Shown here in pieces: positions 1 through 8,899 of a stretch of 64,000 nt of DNA. How positions within the stretch are numbered: position 1 is the stretch's first letter; every line of letters begins with the position of its first letter. The notes below the pieces were generated by a model that saw only the letters and a list, made by a program, of their open reading frames with translations, was not told the DNA's origin and did no database searches. Location of the stretch: contig NC_005042.1 in NCBI RefSeq assembly GCF_000007925.1, positions 1,116,001 to 1,180,000 of the forward strand. Direction: 5' to 3'. The translations under genes and the position numbers were made by a program. This DNA is from Prochlorococcus marinus subsp. marinus str. CCMP1375 (GTDB taxonomy: Bacteria; Cyanobacteriota; Cyanobacteriia; PCC-6307; Cyanobiaceae).

Positions 1-147
1 ACAACAAATAGAATGTTTACCAACATCGGAAGAATCTGTTTTACAACTACCGTCTCTATACCAACCAGTAATTGGATTGCAGCTACACTGTTGTAATGGT
101 TCTCCAAGAACATTCTTAGATTTAATTGAATCTGAAATATTAACCAT
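1..147 (-). CDS. DUF2237 family protein, N-terminal part only
   Basis: The gene is cut by the left edge of the window. The first 49 residues are visible and open from an ATG at 145-147. They contain KNVLGEPLQQCSCNPITGWY, then RDGSC and DVGKHSICC, the cysteine-rich start of the DUF2237 family, whose members are short cytosolic proteins of unknown function. I recognise the family from these motifs; the C-terminus is outside the window. A possible 38-residue frame ends two bases upstream. Confidence 0.75.
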   Translation of the reverse strand, partial: MVNISDSIKSKNVLGEPLQQCSCNPITGWYRDGSCKTDSSDVGKHSICC

Positions 148-149
148 AA

Positions 150-266
150 TTAATCAAATAAAGCTTCAAGTCCGCTTAACTGCCAAAGCATTATGCCTCT
201 CGAACCTACAATAGAAAAGGAAAGGCAAGCCAAAGCAACGCATAAAAGACAATGTGGAAACCCCAT
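150..266 (-). CDS. possible 38-residue hydrophobic small protein
   Basis: An ATG-opened frame of 38 codons ends two bases before the DUF2237 start codon. The peptide begins MGFPHCLLCVALACLSFSIV and could form one membrane helix. I do not recognise it. The spacing hints at translational coupling with the DUF2237 gene, but chance is possible for so short a frame. Confidence 0.25.
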   Translation of the reverse strand: MGFPHCLLCVALACLSFSIVGSRGIMLWQLSGLEALFD

Positions 267-383
267 TTAGGCTTTTAAGACTATTTAAGTCATAGCAGAA
301 AACGTTAGATCAAGCAGAATATTCATTTCTCTTTCCATTATTTGTTTAAAACTATATGCAAGGTTATATAGGAAGGTAAAACC

Positions 384-437
384 ATGAAAAAAACAAGCAT
401 AAAGGATGTTTCCTTGGATTCAGAATCAAGCAAATAA
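384..437 (+). CDS. possible 17-residue microprotein
   Basis: A 17-codon frame (starts MKKTSIKDVSLDSESSK) follows a GGAAGG sequence at 371-376, a reasonable ribosome binding site. There is no other support; it is listed because the ribosome-site spacing is good. Confidence 0.12.
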   Translation: MKKTSIKDVSLDSESSK

Positions 438-463
438 ATATAGGAAGCTCTAATTCTTCTTAA

Positions 464-724
464 TTAATTATTGAGTTCTTTTTCCGCGCACTCTATAGCG
501 GAGTTTTGATCATTCTTACCTTCATCAACAATTGCTGTTAAAGCACAATTACAAAACGCTTCTATAGCTGTTTCAGGAACACCAATTACAGCAGGGTTTG
601 ATTTTGAAGCAAGAATGCAATCTTTGAATTGATCTTGTGGGAAAGCATTCACTTTTGGAGAAAAAGAAACCATCATCAAAAAAGAAAACCATACCAAAGT
701 GAAATTCAAGAATAATTGCGTCAT
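464..724 (-). CDS. small secreted cysteine-containing protein, unknown
   Basis: This 86-residue protein has a hydrophobic N-terminus (about residues 3-27, ending PKVNAF) that looks like a signal peptide. The mature part is short and acidic with cysteines at about 36, 58, 60 and 79, suggesting disulfides in the periplasm. No family is recognised. Several other small proteins in this window share the design of signal peptide plus a few cysteines. Confidence 0.6.
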   Translation of the reverse strand: MTQLFLNFTLVWFSFLMMVSFSPKVNAFPQDQFKDCILASKSNPAVIGVPETAIEAFCNCALTAIVDEGKNDQNSAIECAEKELNN

Positions 725-903
725 TAATTTAAAAGGCTGAGAGGTAGATAAATATCTTATAATTACTAATAAGGTTATTAATATGAAGAGACACCTTATT
801 TAATTTAAATCTTTAAAAAATATTTTAGGAACCTAAGTGTTCTTAATAATAGCTTCTTAAAGAATGAGTAAGGTCAAGTCCTTACATTCAAACCATAAGT
901 AAA

Positions 904-2016
904 TTATATTGTTGCCAATTGCTGTGCATGCTCATCCCAAAGAATATATTCAAAACAACCTGGAATATCACTGATTTTTAGATATTTTGCATTAACAAGT
1001 AGGTGTTTATTTCTAATATGACAAGCTCTCAAATTATAATTAGGTATACGGTCACATAAATGGTGCATGCTATGGAAGGAAATGTCAGCAAGGAACCAAT
1101 TCAATAGTCTAGGTATGTCTAAGTTGCTACTCCCATCAACTGCACCAAGTATGGCACTCCATTCATTACTGCCATTAGCGTAAGAACCTTCAAAATTGTG
1201 CTGAACGAAGAATATACAAATAAAAATAGCGGCTGAAGCCGTCATTATTATCGAATAGCAACTCCAAAAAAGACCAGCTCCTAGCCATCTACTCATAAGA
1301 ATCCAACTGATGATAACAATGACATTGTTAGCAATTAGATCTATCAACTCTCCAGAAGAATTTCCATATCCTGAGTAATTTGCTTGAAATCTTGTAGAGA
1401 AAGAAAAGAGATTTGCGAAATCTCTTTTTAGTAATTTATTACAAAGTTCAACCAATATAGACCAAATAAAATGAGCAATGGCATTTATCAATGTCAAACG
1501 AGGTTTGATTACAAGATAAAAGAAACCTCCAGGGAATAACATCAACCAATGACGACTAATTGAATAAAGAAACTGATTTATTTTTGATAGTGCTTGATAA
1601 TCCTCTAGAGTTATAACGTCAACAGGACCTCGATACACCTCCCAATTCCCATTGTGGCGATGATGGAAAGCATGGTCACGTGACCAAGGGTATTGAGGTA
1701 TTGCATTGAGAGTCCCAAGTAAAAATCCTGTTATACGATTTAACCTCCGAGAACGAAAAAGCGAACCGTGACCACAGTCATGCATCAAAGAAAATGCTCG
1801 TGATGACAACAAAGTTAAGATGGCAAGTACAGGAATCAATCCAAGTGCTCTAAAAGGAGTCTTAAAAGATGATTGATCAATCCAAGCTATTAAGATCCAG
1901 AGAAGGGCTACTGGAATAATTGTCGTTGATACTTGCCAAAATGCTCTCGCATTACTGCGCTTCAAATAAGGAGTAATAACAAAATCACTACGTTGAATTG
2001 TTTGATGATTTCTCAA
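904..2016 (-). CDS. membrane fatty acid desaturase (DesA-like)
   Basis: A 370-residue integral membrane di-iron desaturase that should introduce a double bond into acyl lipids of the membranes. The three histidine boxes are present: HDCGH at about 79-84, HAFHHRH at 115-121 and HSMHH at 315-319, plus an extra QHNFEGS at 272-278. Hydrophobic segments lie between the boxes as expected. It opens with TTG; no nearby in-frame ATG is available. It is clearly different from the second desaturase at 5144-6250, so the two probably act at different positions or on different lipids. Regiospecificity cannot be read from sequence. Confidence 0.85.
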   Translation of the reverse strand: MRNHQTIQRSDFVITPYLKRSNARAFWQVSTTIIPVALLWILIAWIDQSSFKTPFRALGLIPVLAILTLLSSRAFSLMHDCGHGSLFRSRRLNRITGFLLGTLNAIPQYPWSRDHAFHHRHNGNWEVYRGPVDVITLEDYQALSKINQFLYSISRHWLMLFPGGFFYLVIKPRLTLINAIAHFIWSILVELCNKLLKRDFANLFSFSTRFQANYSGYGNSSGELIDLIANNVIVIISWILMSRWLGAGLFWSCYSIIMTASAAIFICIFFVQHNFEGSYANGSNEWSAILGAVDGSSNLDIPRLLNWFLADISFHSMHHLCDRIPNYNLRACHIRNKHLLVNAKYLKISDIPGCFEYILWDEHAQQLATI

Positions 2017-2371
2017 CTATTTAACTCCCTTCTAATTACAAGTTTGTCAAAAAGCAATTCCAAGTAAAACTTGCCAAATGAATGCAAAGATTGATTTTCT
2101 AAAAAACAAGTCATTACTATAGGGTTTTGCTAGAGAAAGTTGCTTGATTCCACAAGGGATTTTCTTTATTGGCAAAGCATTGCAATAAGAAGTTCGGAAA
2201 ACAACGAATCAATCAGACCAATTAACTTTAAACCAAAGGGGCTGTTTGACGCCAATTAATTAAAAAGATATAAAAACAAAGCATCTTTTCTTAGATAGCA
2301 AAGCAATTTATAAAATATCTCTGAAAAATTCAGTCTATCCATAAATGATTTTTGAATAAATTTAAATTCTA
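2017..2371. other. intergenic, no gene seen
   Basis: This is 355 AT-rich bases upstream of the TTG-started desaturase and downstream of the next minus-strand gene. I see no convincing frame, hairpin or RNA gene. It presumably holds the desaturase promoter. Confidence 0.4.
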
Positions 2372-2641
2372 TTAAAAGCTTTTAGTCTCTCTAATAACAA
2401 AACTACTCTTCGTAATCAAATCAGATCCATCTATTTCTAAGCCTTTTACGCTAGATATTTCTCCTTTGAGACCTTCGATTTTTAATTGCTCAATCATTGT
2501 TTGAATGACCTGAGCTTCCACTAATTTCTGATCAATTCGATCAGGGGTGATTTTTTCAAATAACTTACCTGCTTTAGCTTTTACAACTTCAGAAGAATTC
2601 GTTATCTTTAGCAAAATCATTTTCAAAAGCATAGATAACAA
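2372..2641 (-). CDS. hypothetical small protein
   Basis: This 89-residue protein has a hydrophobic start (MLSMLLKMILLKI) and then a charged, probably helical and strand-forming body (KLVEAQVIQTMIEQLKIEGL). No family recognised. Composition is typical of a real cytosolic or peripheral membrane protein. It stands alone in its direction with wide gaps on both sides. Confidence 0.5.
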   Translation of the reverse strand: MLSMLLKMILLKITNSSEVVKAKAGKLFEKITPDRIDQKLVEAQVIQTMIEQLKIEGLKGEISSVKGLEIDGSDLITKSSFVIRETKSF

Positions 2642-2739
2642 TAAAATAGTTCATTAGTCACACATACGCTGAAGATTTTATTAGATTTAATGTCATTTCA
2701 AATAGTGAATTAGATGAATTCTTTACCCCTCCTTTAACG

Positions 2740-2865
2740 TTAAAGCCAGTCAACCTTCATTTTCTTATAATATTCTTGTGCCAATTTCTCAGCTTCGCTC
2801 TTAAGGGGTTGAGGCTTTTTCTTTACCCCTTTTGCTTGGATTTGTGTTCTTGATGTTGTAATCAT
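2740..2865 (-). CDS. small basic protein, 41 residues
   Basis: A 41-codon frame opens at ATG 2863-2865. It encodes a lysine-rich peptide starting MITTSRTQIQAKGVKKKPQP and ending in the helix-like EYYKKMKVDWL. The composition, with an ordered C-terminal amphipathic stretch and aromatic residues, is protein-like rather than random. Function unknown. Confidence 0.45.
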   Translation of the reverse strand: MITTSRTQIQAKGVKKKPQPLKSEAEKLAQEYYKKMKVDWL

Positions 2866-3023
2866 GATAAGAAAAGCCCCTATGTATCTGTTAATACAGA
2901 AATTTTCTCATAAAATCGTGCCTTCTAGTTGCTGTATTTATTAAATAAAACTAATTTTTCTTACCTCCTGATACAAATCCCATTTTGAGTTTCTATTAAT
3001 TCAAATTTTCCAGCGAAATTCAA

Positions 3024-3491
3024 TCAATCTTTCAACCAAATTGCCAAACTTTTCTTCGGATCTGATAATTCCTCAATTGATGTATAAAAATAATCATTCC
3101 ATCCAATAGAAGGCAACCCAGCAAAAAGCATTAGATTAAGAGGATATTCTTCAGAATCGCTACAGCGACGAAAGTCATCACGAAACAAAAATGTCGGCTT
3201 ACCTAATGCAATAGCTGCACCAAGCTCAATCATTACCCCTTCATCAGGGGGGGTGCCATTAACAACCGCAAGTATTCCATCTGAATTCCTTACATCACGT
3301 AAATCTGCAAGTGCAATGTCATGAGCCCAACCTGGCTGAAGGTTTTCATATTGAGCATTACGACTAAAAGGCTCCCAAACTTCTGCCCCTAGGTCTTCAA
3401 GTGCTGCAATAAACTCAGGCAGAAGATTCTTTTTACACTGTTTTGAAAATCCATATGGAGAAGCTAAGTAAATAATTTTTCGAGTCATCAA
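3024..3491 (-). CDS. nucleoside 2-deoxyribosyltransferase family protein
   Basis: This 155-residue protein matches the nucleoside deoxyribosyltransferase fold: IIYLASPYGFS at 6-16, an Asp-containing strand near 65-76 (DVRNSDGILAVV) and DEGVMIELGAAIALGKP at 83-99. In this family a glutamate, probably E89, is the catalytic nucleophile. The enzymes move deoxyribose between bases or hydrolyse deoxynucleosides. It follows the phosphoribosyltransferase gene by a single base, so the two form a nucleobase salvage operon. The start is one of two consecutive ATG codons. Confidence 0.8.
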   Translation of the reverse strand: MMTRKIIYLASPYGFSKQCKKNLLPEFIAALEDLGAEVWEPFSRNAQYENLQPGWAHDIALADLRDVRNSDGILAVVNGTPPDEGVMIELGAAIALGKPTFLFRDDFRRCSDSEEYPLNLMLFAGLPSIGWNDYFYTSIEELSDPKKSLAIWLKD

Positions 3492-3492
3492 A

Positions 3493-3879
3493 TTAATTCC
3501 TGTTCAATCGATAAAACTCTTCTTCTTCCTTGGCGAACAAAGGTTCCTCCCAGGGGAAAACAATCCATTCTTCAGGTGCACAAACTTCTATAGCATTCCA
3601 CCATCCGCATTCAACTTTACTTAACCAAACAAATGCTGTGACATCAGGAATTTCTCTAAATGTATCTAATGTCAATCCTGTTTCATAAACATCATCAACT
3701 ACCAATGAGTTAGGCGCTGGGTCCTGCAAAAAGGGAATTCTCAATATATGGCTAATTGAAACTGCTAGGCAAAGTCCTCCTCTAGGAACTCCATAAACGC
3801 CTGAGAAATCCTTATCCCTACATAAATAGGCAATTTTCTGAACACAGCTATTAAATTCTTCCCAGCTTAGAAGTCGCAT
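3493..3879 (-). CDS. phosphoribosyltransferase family protein
   Basis: This 128-residue protein carries the PRPP-binding loop of type I phosphoribosyltransferases, SLVVDDVYETGLTL at 58-71, and a VPRGG loop at 31-35 like those of xanthine/hypoxanthine phosphoribosyltransferases. It is short for that family, with a reduced hood region. It is the first gene of a two-gene unit with the deoxyribosyltransferase and probably converts a free purine to its nucleotide. The exact base is not evident. Confidence 0.75.
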   Translation of the reverse strand: MRLLSWEEFNSCVQKIAYLCRDKDFSGVYGVPRGGLCLAVSISHILRIPFLQDPAPNSLVVDDVYETGLTLDTFREIPDVTAFVWLSKVECGWWNAIEVCAPEEWIVFPWEEPLFAKEEEEFYRLNRN

Positions 3880-3967
3880 AAATATAGTCAGCTTAAAAGC
3901 TTTTAAAAAATGAAAAAGATTCTATTTCTAGAAAGTGCTCTAAGAGAGAATCAAGCATTAGCAACAT

Positions 3968-4459
3968 TCAGTTGCTAAGCATCAAATTCTTCAACCTTAT
4001 AACAGGGGTTTTCCACAAAGCCCAGAGTAAAAAACCTAATTCACTACGCTTTACCTTAATGATCGTTCCTTTAGAAGTTACAAACGTTTTTTCAATGACA
4101 AGTCCATTCTTAATGGTAATTTTCTCTACATTGCCAACAAATCTTCCTCTAGTCCAATCAATATTTTCTTTGAAAGGATTTAATTGTTTACCTTGTGTAA
4201 ACAATCCAAAATTAATATAACTCAGCGTTGACCATGCCTTCCTGTTTGAAATAGATACAGGTGGATTTGTACTTGATTTGGCTGATAAATCATGCTTTGT
4301 TCCATCATGATAAGGATTGGAATTTTCACTTACTAAAAGAATTTTCGAACGAACCTGTACTTGAATCAACTTATAGGTCGATTCAAGATGCTCACGAATC
4401 GCATGATATTTAGATTGAATATCACTTTGTTTTTCCTTCACATAGGTTCTAACGACCAT
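3968..4459 (-). CDS. hypothetical protein
   Basis: A 163-residue, mostly hydrophilic protein opening with MVVRTYVKEKQSDIQ, probably helical at the start. The C-terminal part (about 110-155) alternates charged and hydrophobic residues like a beta sheet. No motif recognised. It is upstream of and same-strand with the salvage pair but separated by 88 bases, so co-transcription is possible. Confidence 0.55.
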   Translation of the reverse strand: MVVRTYVKEKQSDIQSKYHAIREHLESTYKLIQVQVRSKILLVSENSNPYHDGTKHDLSAKSSTNPPVSISNRKAWSTLSYINFGLFTQGKQLNPFKENIDWTRGRFVGNVEKITIKNGLVIEKTFVTSKGTIIKVKRSELGFLLWALWKTPVIRLKNLMLSN

Positions 4460-4743
4460 AAGTTTTGCTTATAACTACTCAGTTTTAACAACTCTATTCA
4501 TACTTTCAAGGCATATATAAGCTTATTTTAACAATGCAATCAATCTCACATTCATTTGGAAAAATCGAAGAAGTCTTATAAATAAAAGGCAATCTATTAA
4601 ATACTCATGCATTATCTACTTTGAAGAGTGTATAGCCAGAGTTCATAAATGAATTAAGGATTCAACAAATCAGTCATTATGGTAGCAAGAGAAGAAGAGC
4701 TCTGAAGTATCAAAAGGGTCTCTAACTTTTAAATCTCTTAATT

Positions 4744-4944
4744 TTATAACCTACTCTCAGTCAAGCAAGAAGGAGCAACAAAAGGTGACTTCCAAGAATT
4801 CCAAATACATTTCATTCGATTTTCTGCACATCCATTAGCATCTTTAGATGTACATTGCTTAGCAAAGCCAACTAAGAAATCACTTACCAAGCTACCAATA
4901 ATTACAGCACAAACAATTTGAATAAAGCTTAAAGTCTTCTTCAT
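4744..4944 (-). CDS. small exported cysteine-rich protein
   Basis: From the ATG at 4942-4944 the product is 66 residues: MKK, a hydrophobic stretch and then a cysteine-containing tail (QCTSKDANGCAENRMKC, later SCLTES). An upstream in-frame start ten codons earlier exists, but the MKKTLSF start gives a classical signal-like N-terminus. Four cysteines in about 30 residues suggest disulfide stabilisation or a metal site outside the cytoplasm. Family unknown. Confidence 0.5.
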   Translation of the reverse strand: MKKTLSFIQIVCAVIIGSLVSDFLVGFAKQCTSKDANGCAENRMKCIWNSWKSPFVAPSCLTESRL

Positions 4945-5143
4945 AAGAAAATACTTGATAAAAAGCAATACCAATCATGTTATACCTAATTTAATGTGAT
5001 GTTGATCAAAAGAATTTTTTAAGCTCGTCCGATTTTCATTATATGAAAATCTCATTTGTATTTAATACTCATCAACAAATCACTATTTCTATAAAATTTC
5101 TTAGCTTTAGAATTATATGTAATAGAAAAACACATGCTATCTA

Positions 5144-6250
5144 TTAATTTAGATTTTTTTCCCAAAGATATCTAGAACTTTGACCATCAGCCTTTACGGC
5201 TACACAATTACTAGCAACACTCCAAAGAGCCTTATGTATAGGCGTTGGATTAAAAAGGTAAACTTTAGGGAATGCTTTCTTAATTGCACGAGTAGCTTCT
5301 ATTGCATGGTAATGAGGAATAGTTGGGGCTATATGATGAATGACATGAGTTGAGCCAATATGGTGATGCAAAAAGTCTAGAATTTTCCCATACGGGCGAT
5401 CAATTGACAAAAAGGCCCCTCGCATAAAAGAGAAATCCTCTTCTCCTAAATGAGGAACATCTGAATCAGTGTGGTGAAGCCATGTGTAGACAACAAGCCA
5501 ACAATTAACTACTAGTAAAGGTCCAACATACATAGTCAAAACAGATGCTATACCAAAGGACCATGCCCAATTAAAAAGAATAATTAAAACCACTGCAATT
5601 CCACAGTCAGACTTCCAGACTTTCTTTGACCAAGTTGATGGCCACAATTTTTTAGAGAAAGGTTCTCTTGGCCAAAAATGATTAGACATCCCATACTTAG
5701 GGCCACCAGTTTTACCAGCCAACAAATAGGCAGGCCAACCTATTATCAAATGCATCAATAACTGCATTGCTCCAAAGGCAACTTTCCCTATAGACCTAGA
5801 AAATGCTATTTCCTCTTCACCACCAGCCTGTTCACTAATACCATTGCCACCAATTACTAAAGGCACATGGGTCTCCCCTTCAGTTATATGATTAGTAAAT
5901 CTATGGTGAACAGAGTGAGAGCGTTGCCAAGAAAAGTAAGGGACTAAAAGTATCGTATGTAGAAAATATCCAATAACTGTCTCTAATCTACGATTATTAG
6001 AAAAAGCCCCATGTCCACATTCATGAGCAATAACCCAAAAGCCCATGGCAGTAGTACCTGAAACCAAGGCATATATAATCCAGACCAATGACATCGAGGG
6101 TGTATAAGGGATAGTAAGTCCTATCGCAACGACGATTACCTGGATTAGAATTGACCGAAAAAGGTAAGCAAGAGATTTGCTGGTCTGACGGGTAAAGCAT
6201 TGGCGTGGAATAACCTTTGCAATTGATGGCATTGTTGGAATATCAGACAT
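5144..6250 (-). CDS. desA: delta-12 type fatty acid desaturase
   Basis: An integral membrane acyl-lipid desaturase of about 368 residues. Histidine boxes are HECGHGAF (about 76-83), HSVHHRFTNH (about 112-121) and HVIHHIAPTIPHYH near 300, the arrangement of cyanobacterial DesA and plant FAD2-type enzymes. The reaction would convert monounsaturated to diunsaturated chains. A TTG 17 codons upstream (6299-6301) keeps the frame open, but MSDIPTMPS at the ATG is the more natural start. It is separated by about 3 kb of small genes from the other desaturase. Confidence 0.85.
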   Translation of the reverse strand: MSDIPTMPSIAKVIPRQCFTRQTSKSLAYLFRSILIQVIVVAIGLTIPYTPSMSLVWIIYALVSGTTAMGFWVIAHECGHGAFSNNRRLETVIGYFLHTILLVPYFSWQRSHSVHHRFTNHITEGETHVPLVIGGNGISEQAGGEEEIAFSRSIGKVAFGAMQLLMHLIIGWPAYLLAGKTGGPKYGMSNHFWPREPFSKKLWPSTWSKKVWKSDCGIAVVLIILFNWAWSFGIASVLTMYVGPLLVVNCWLVVYTWLHHTDSDVPHLGEEDFSFMRGAFLSIDRPYGKILDFLHHHIGSTHVIHHIAPTIPHYHAIEATRAIKKAFPKVYLFNPTPIHKALWSVASNCVAVKADGQSSRYLWEKNLN

Positions 6251-6632
6251 TGTTACTTCTAATGCCTGTCCATTAAGGCCAGAGAAACAAACGTTTTTCA
6301 AACTCTTAGGCTAAAGCGAAAATATTTTTATCCAATTTAAGGCTAAGAGGGGCAGAGAGTAAATATATTCAAAAGTGCGTCTATAAGACCATCTCTCAAA
6401 GATATCTTTTTTATAAAAAAGCAAAATATTGTTTTCCTTTTATCAAATCAAATCACAAGCATGACAATAATGAAGTCTTCCGTGTGAGTATTAATAACTA
6501 GATCCAAGTAATGGCAATGCATTATAAGGTATTTTTATAACATTTAATTAAGTCTCATAAAGAACTCTAAACGTAGTGCATAATTCTCGATTTTATCGAT
6601 TATTTATATGAAAGCCTAAAAATGAATTATTC
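6251..6632. other. divergent intergenic region
   Basis: These 382 AT-rich bases separate the minus-strand desaturase from the plus-strand small membrane protein and should hold both promoters. I see no stable hairpin or extra reading frame. Confidence 0.35.
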
Positions 6633-6854
6633 ATGAATCGTTCTATGAAAGGATTTTTATATATTTCCGCATGGGTAGTTTCTTGGCTATTGTTCAGCTC
6701 AATAATTAACGCGGGTTTTATTACTACAAATGTCTATGAAGCAGGAGGGAAAGGAGGAATATTAACTTTATTTATTAGTGCGATCATTGCAATTGCTGGA
6801 GCCTTTTCCTTATACAAGGAAGTTTTTCCAAATGATCTTCCTAAAAGCAAATAA
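6633..6854 (+). CDS. small two-helix membrane protein
   Basis: A 73-residue protein with two clear hydrophobic segments (about 7-30 and 43-61) joined by a glycine-rich turn (EAGGKGGI) and a short polar tail. It resembles small picocyanobacterial membrane proteins of unknown function. ATG start; no recognised family. Confidence 0.6.
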   Translation: MNRSMKGFLYISAWVVSWLLFSSIINAGFITTNVYEAGGKGGILTLFISAIIAIAGAFSLYKEVFPNDLPKSK

Positions 6855-6989
6855 AACTATACTACTCCTATCAACAGACTCCTTATCAAATCCCCCTTCT
6901 TACAAAAGAGATCATTCTAAAGATGTCTTTTGGTAAGCAACTTAGAATGATAATGCTTGAGAAGGCTTCATTAAAGAGGTGTATCTTAC

Positions 6990-7322
6990 TTATAACGTCT
7001 CTAAAAAGTTTGCTATAAGAGATAAGGAATTTAGGCTGTCCAGTTTTCTTTGTGATTCAGAAATAATCCGTCTTGCATCAGGTACACAATCATGTAGTAA
7101 AGAGTTCCCTTCTGCGTACTCAGCCATAGCAAACTCTATAGACCTTTTTATCCTTAACTTAGGATCATCCTTAAGGGCTTCAGTCTCAAGAAATTGCTGA
7201 TGTCCAATAATTATAGAAAGGAGTTGATTAATAGCACGTTTAGCAGTTTCTCTCTCGGAAGTAACAGAAAGTAATTGGCTTATAGAATTACTTTCCTTAC
7301 CGTTCTTAGTCTCATCTCCCAT
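6990..7322 (-). CDS. hypothetical helical protein
   Basis: This 110-residue protein is polar and predicted mainly helical, with no membrane segment or catalytic motif. It contains EFAMAEYAEGNSLLHDCVPD near 63-82. The overlapping plus-strand frame has poorer composition, so the minus strand was chosen. Confidence 0.5.
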   Translation of the reverse strand: MGDETKNGKESNSISQLLSVTSERETAKRAINQLLSIIIGHQQFLETEALKDDPKLRIKRSIEFAMAEYAEGNSLLHDCVPDARRIISESQRKLDSLNSLSLIANFLETL

Positions 7323-7811
7323 GATATGAATAAAAATGTAATTCTAGTATGAATTTAAATTAGTATTTTTAATTTAAATTGCAATGCTCTAAAACATGCT
7401 ACTAGAAGGTTGTATGGAGTTGCCCAATTCTTAATCAGCGCATTTCGCTCTTTTGATAAAGTTGATTGTCAATAAATATCCAATATCAATAAAAACGAGG
7501 CATTTATAAGAGTATAGGTATATATACGGAAGGATTCCATGGAGGCAGTGTCACGTGCAAATAATTTTACAAACAAGTAATCTAGTGTATACCTACTTGA
7601 TGTATAAAAATTAGAGACTAGAATAATAAAAATACTTTAAAGAGAATGGAACAAAACCCTAGGCATTCTGTACTAAGCAGCAACATTCTAAGATCTAGCA
7701 ACCGAGGAATCACTACTTACGAGCAGACATAGCTAACATCAGGCCACGACAAGTTAAATACTCAAACAACCAGTCTACACCTCACAAGCAACAAATCCAT
7801 CAAATAGCATA
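7323..7811. other. long non-coding stretch
   Basis: About 490 bases without a credible gene; only very short frames occur (for example 13 codons from 7539). I see no tRNA-like or strong hairpin structure. It lies in the small-gene accessory zone and may be decayed sequence. Confidence 0.35.
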
Positions 7812-7835
7812 ATGGTTTTCCCTGTACTCAGATCG

Positions 7836-8009
7836 ATGACAGAATTACTTCTAGCTGTAAAGCAGGAAGAAAAAAGGAAGGTGGAAAGGGGGTTCGCGAA
7901 CAGAGATGCTATGCATAGATATATAAGACTTACGGCGCAAATGAATAAGAAAGTTAAGCGCAAAGGGATTAAAAAGCTAATAGAACAGTCACAAAGAAAG
8001 GTTGCTTAG
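7836..8009 (+). CDS. small basic helical protein
   Basis: A 57-residue peptide from the ATG at 7836, rich in Lys/Arg/Glu (VKQEEKRKVERGFANRD, then AQMNKKVKRKGIKKLIEQ). It looks like one or two amphipathic helices, possibly nucleic-acid-binding. An upstream ATG at 7812 adds eight residues. The antisense frame is hydrophobic and looks like a shadow. Function unknown. Confidence 0.4.
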   Translation: MTELLLAVKQEEKRKVERGFANRDAMHRYIRLTAQMNKKVKRKGIKKLIEQSQRKVA

Positions 8010-8172
8010 CTGTAACGGACAAACAGTAGAACTAGCTGTTAATTCACTTTCAATATCTAAGTTTTAAGCAAAGGAATGTCATAAAGACATTTTTGCATTG
8101 CTGTTAATTCTGAGAATATATCAAAAGAGTATCATGCCTCAAAAGTCCCACTCTCTCATCGCTTTCCCACGA

Positions 8173-8226
8173 CCATGACCATGATCATATATAGTATATT
8201 TGTACTATATATGATCATGGTCATGG
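8173..8226. repeat. perfect 24-bp inverted repeat with 6-base loop
   Basis: The left arm 8173-8196 and the right arm 8203-8226 are exact reverse complements around a six-base spacer. The arms begin CCATGACCATGATCAT and continue into an AT-only section next to the spacer. There is no T-run after it, so it is not a normal intrinsic terminator. As RNA it would fold into an uninterrupted 24-bp hairpin; as DNA it could extrude a cruciform. Confidence 0.9.
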
Positions 8227-8417
8227 ATTCGCCATCTCCTCTGTATGCTGTCTTTACAGTAGAGAGCTTAAGATTAGTTTCAGCATCTGCTTTTTATTGG
8301 TACAGCCTAAGTCTTGGGAACAACGTTGCATCAATGCAGCTATTCAGAGCCAAAAAGGCGGAGACCCAGAAAATAACCTTACAAAGAAATATTCAACTTG
8401 CTTTGTGTAATTCCTAG
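8223..8417 (+). CDS. doubtful small reading frame after the hairpin
   Basis: The frame stays open from inside the inverted repeat (8175) to 8417. A conservative start is the ATG at 8223, giving 64 residues (MDSPSPLYAVFTVESLRL onward). The first part of the longer version is only the translated palindrome, which argues against the upstream start. No family is recognised. Confidence 0.22.
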   Translation: MDSPSPLYAVFTVESLRLVSASAFYWYSLSLGNNVASMQLFRAKKAETQKITLQRNIQLALCNS

Positions 8418-8542
8418 TTTCTCTAACAATTCATGAGCACCAAGCACATTTAACACTTTTCAAATGATTCTACTAAAAGTGAATCTCACTCATAGAGGCC
8501 TTAGGCCTATTAACTACTACCAAAAACATTATTTCTCTCATC

Positions 8543-8803
8543 ATGAGATTATTATCAATGAATCCTGAAGGTTGGCTAATTGAGCCAAAGGGGAAGTGGT
8601 TGCTTCTCTTCCATAAAGATCCAGTGTCCTTACAAAAACTACCTCAATATTACATTGACAAATGGGATGTATCACCGATTTATACTCCCTTGACATTTAT
8701 CAATCGTAGAAAAGTTGGACTTGAACCTGCTATAGAGACATGGACAGAATTACTAGGTAATGGTTGGAAGAAAATTGAGCACCAATTTGGAGAAGTAGCG
8801 TAA
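8543..8803 (+). CDS. DUF1651 family protein
   Basis: An 86-residue protein with the DUF1651 layout: GWLIEPKGKWLLLFHKDP near the start, a middle segment with LTFINRRKVGLEPAIETW, and a terminal LLGNGWKKIE. DUF1651 is a small family largely restricted to marine picocyanobacteria, often present in several copies; its function is unknown. Assignment is from recall of the W/GW pattern. Confidence 0.7.
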   Translation: MRLLSMNPEGWLIEPKGKWLLLFHKDPVSLQKLPQYYIDKWDVSPIYTPLTFINRRKVGLEPAIETWTELLGNGWKKIEHQFGEVA

Positions 8804-8899
8804 GGCACACATTCGTCACAATATGTCTCCAATTTGTAAGACATAATTTGAGATGCCCCCCTCTTTATGGTAGATATAATAATAGGCAACTCGTATTCA

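Noticed and set aside
6979-7200. Plus-strand frame of 73 codons
   Set aside because: Opposes the better minus-strand gene at 6990-7322; its serine/leucine-rich composition looks like an antisense shadow.
7775-7963. Minus-strand hydrophobic frame opposite the basic small protein
   Set aside because: Composition is that of a complement of a lysine-rich gene; the plus-strand frame is more protein-like.
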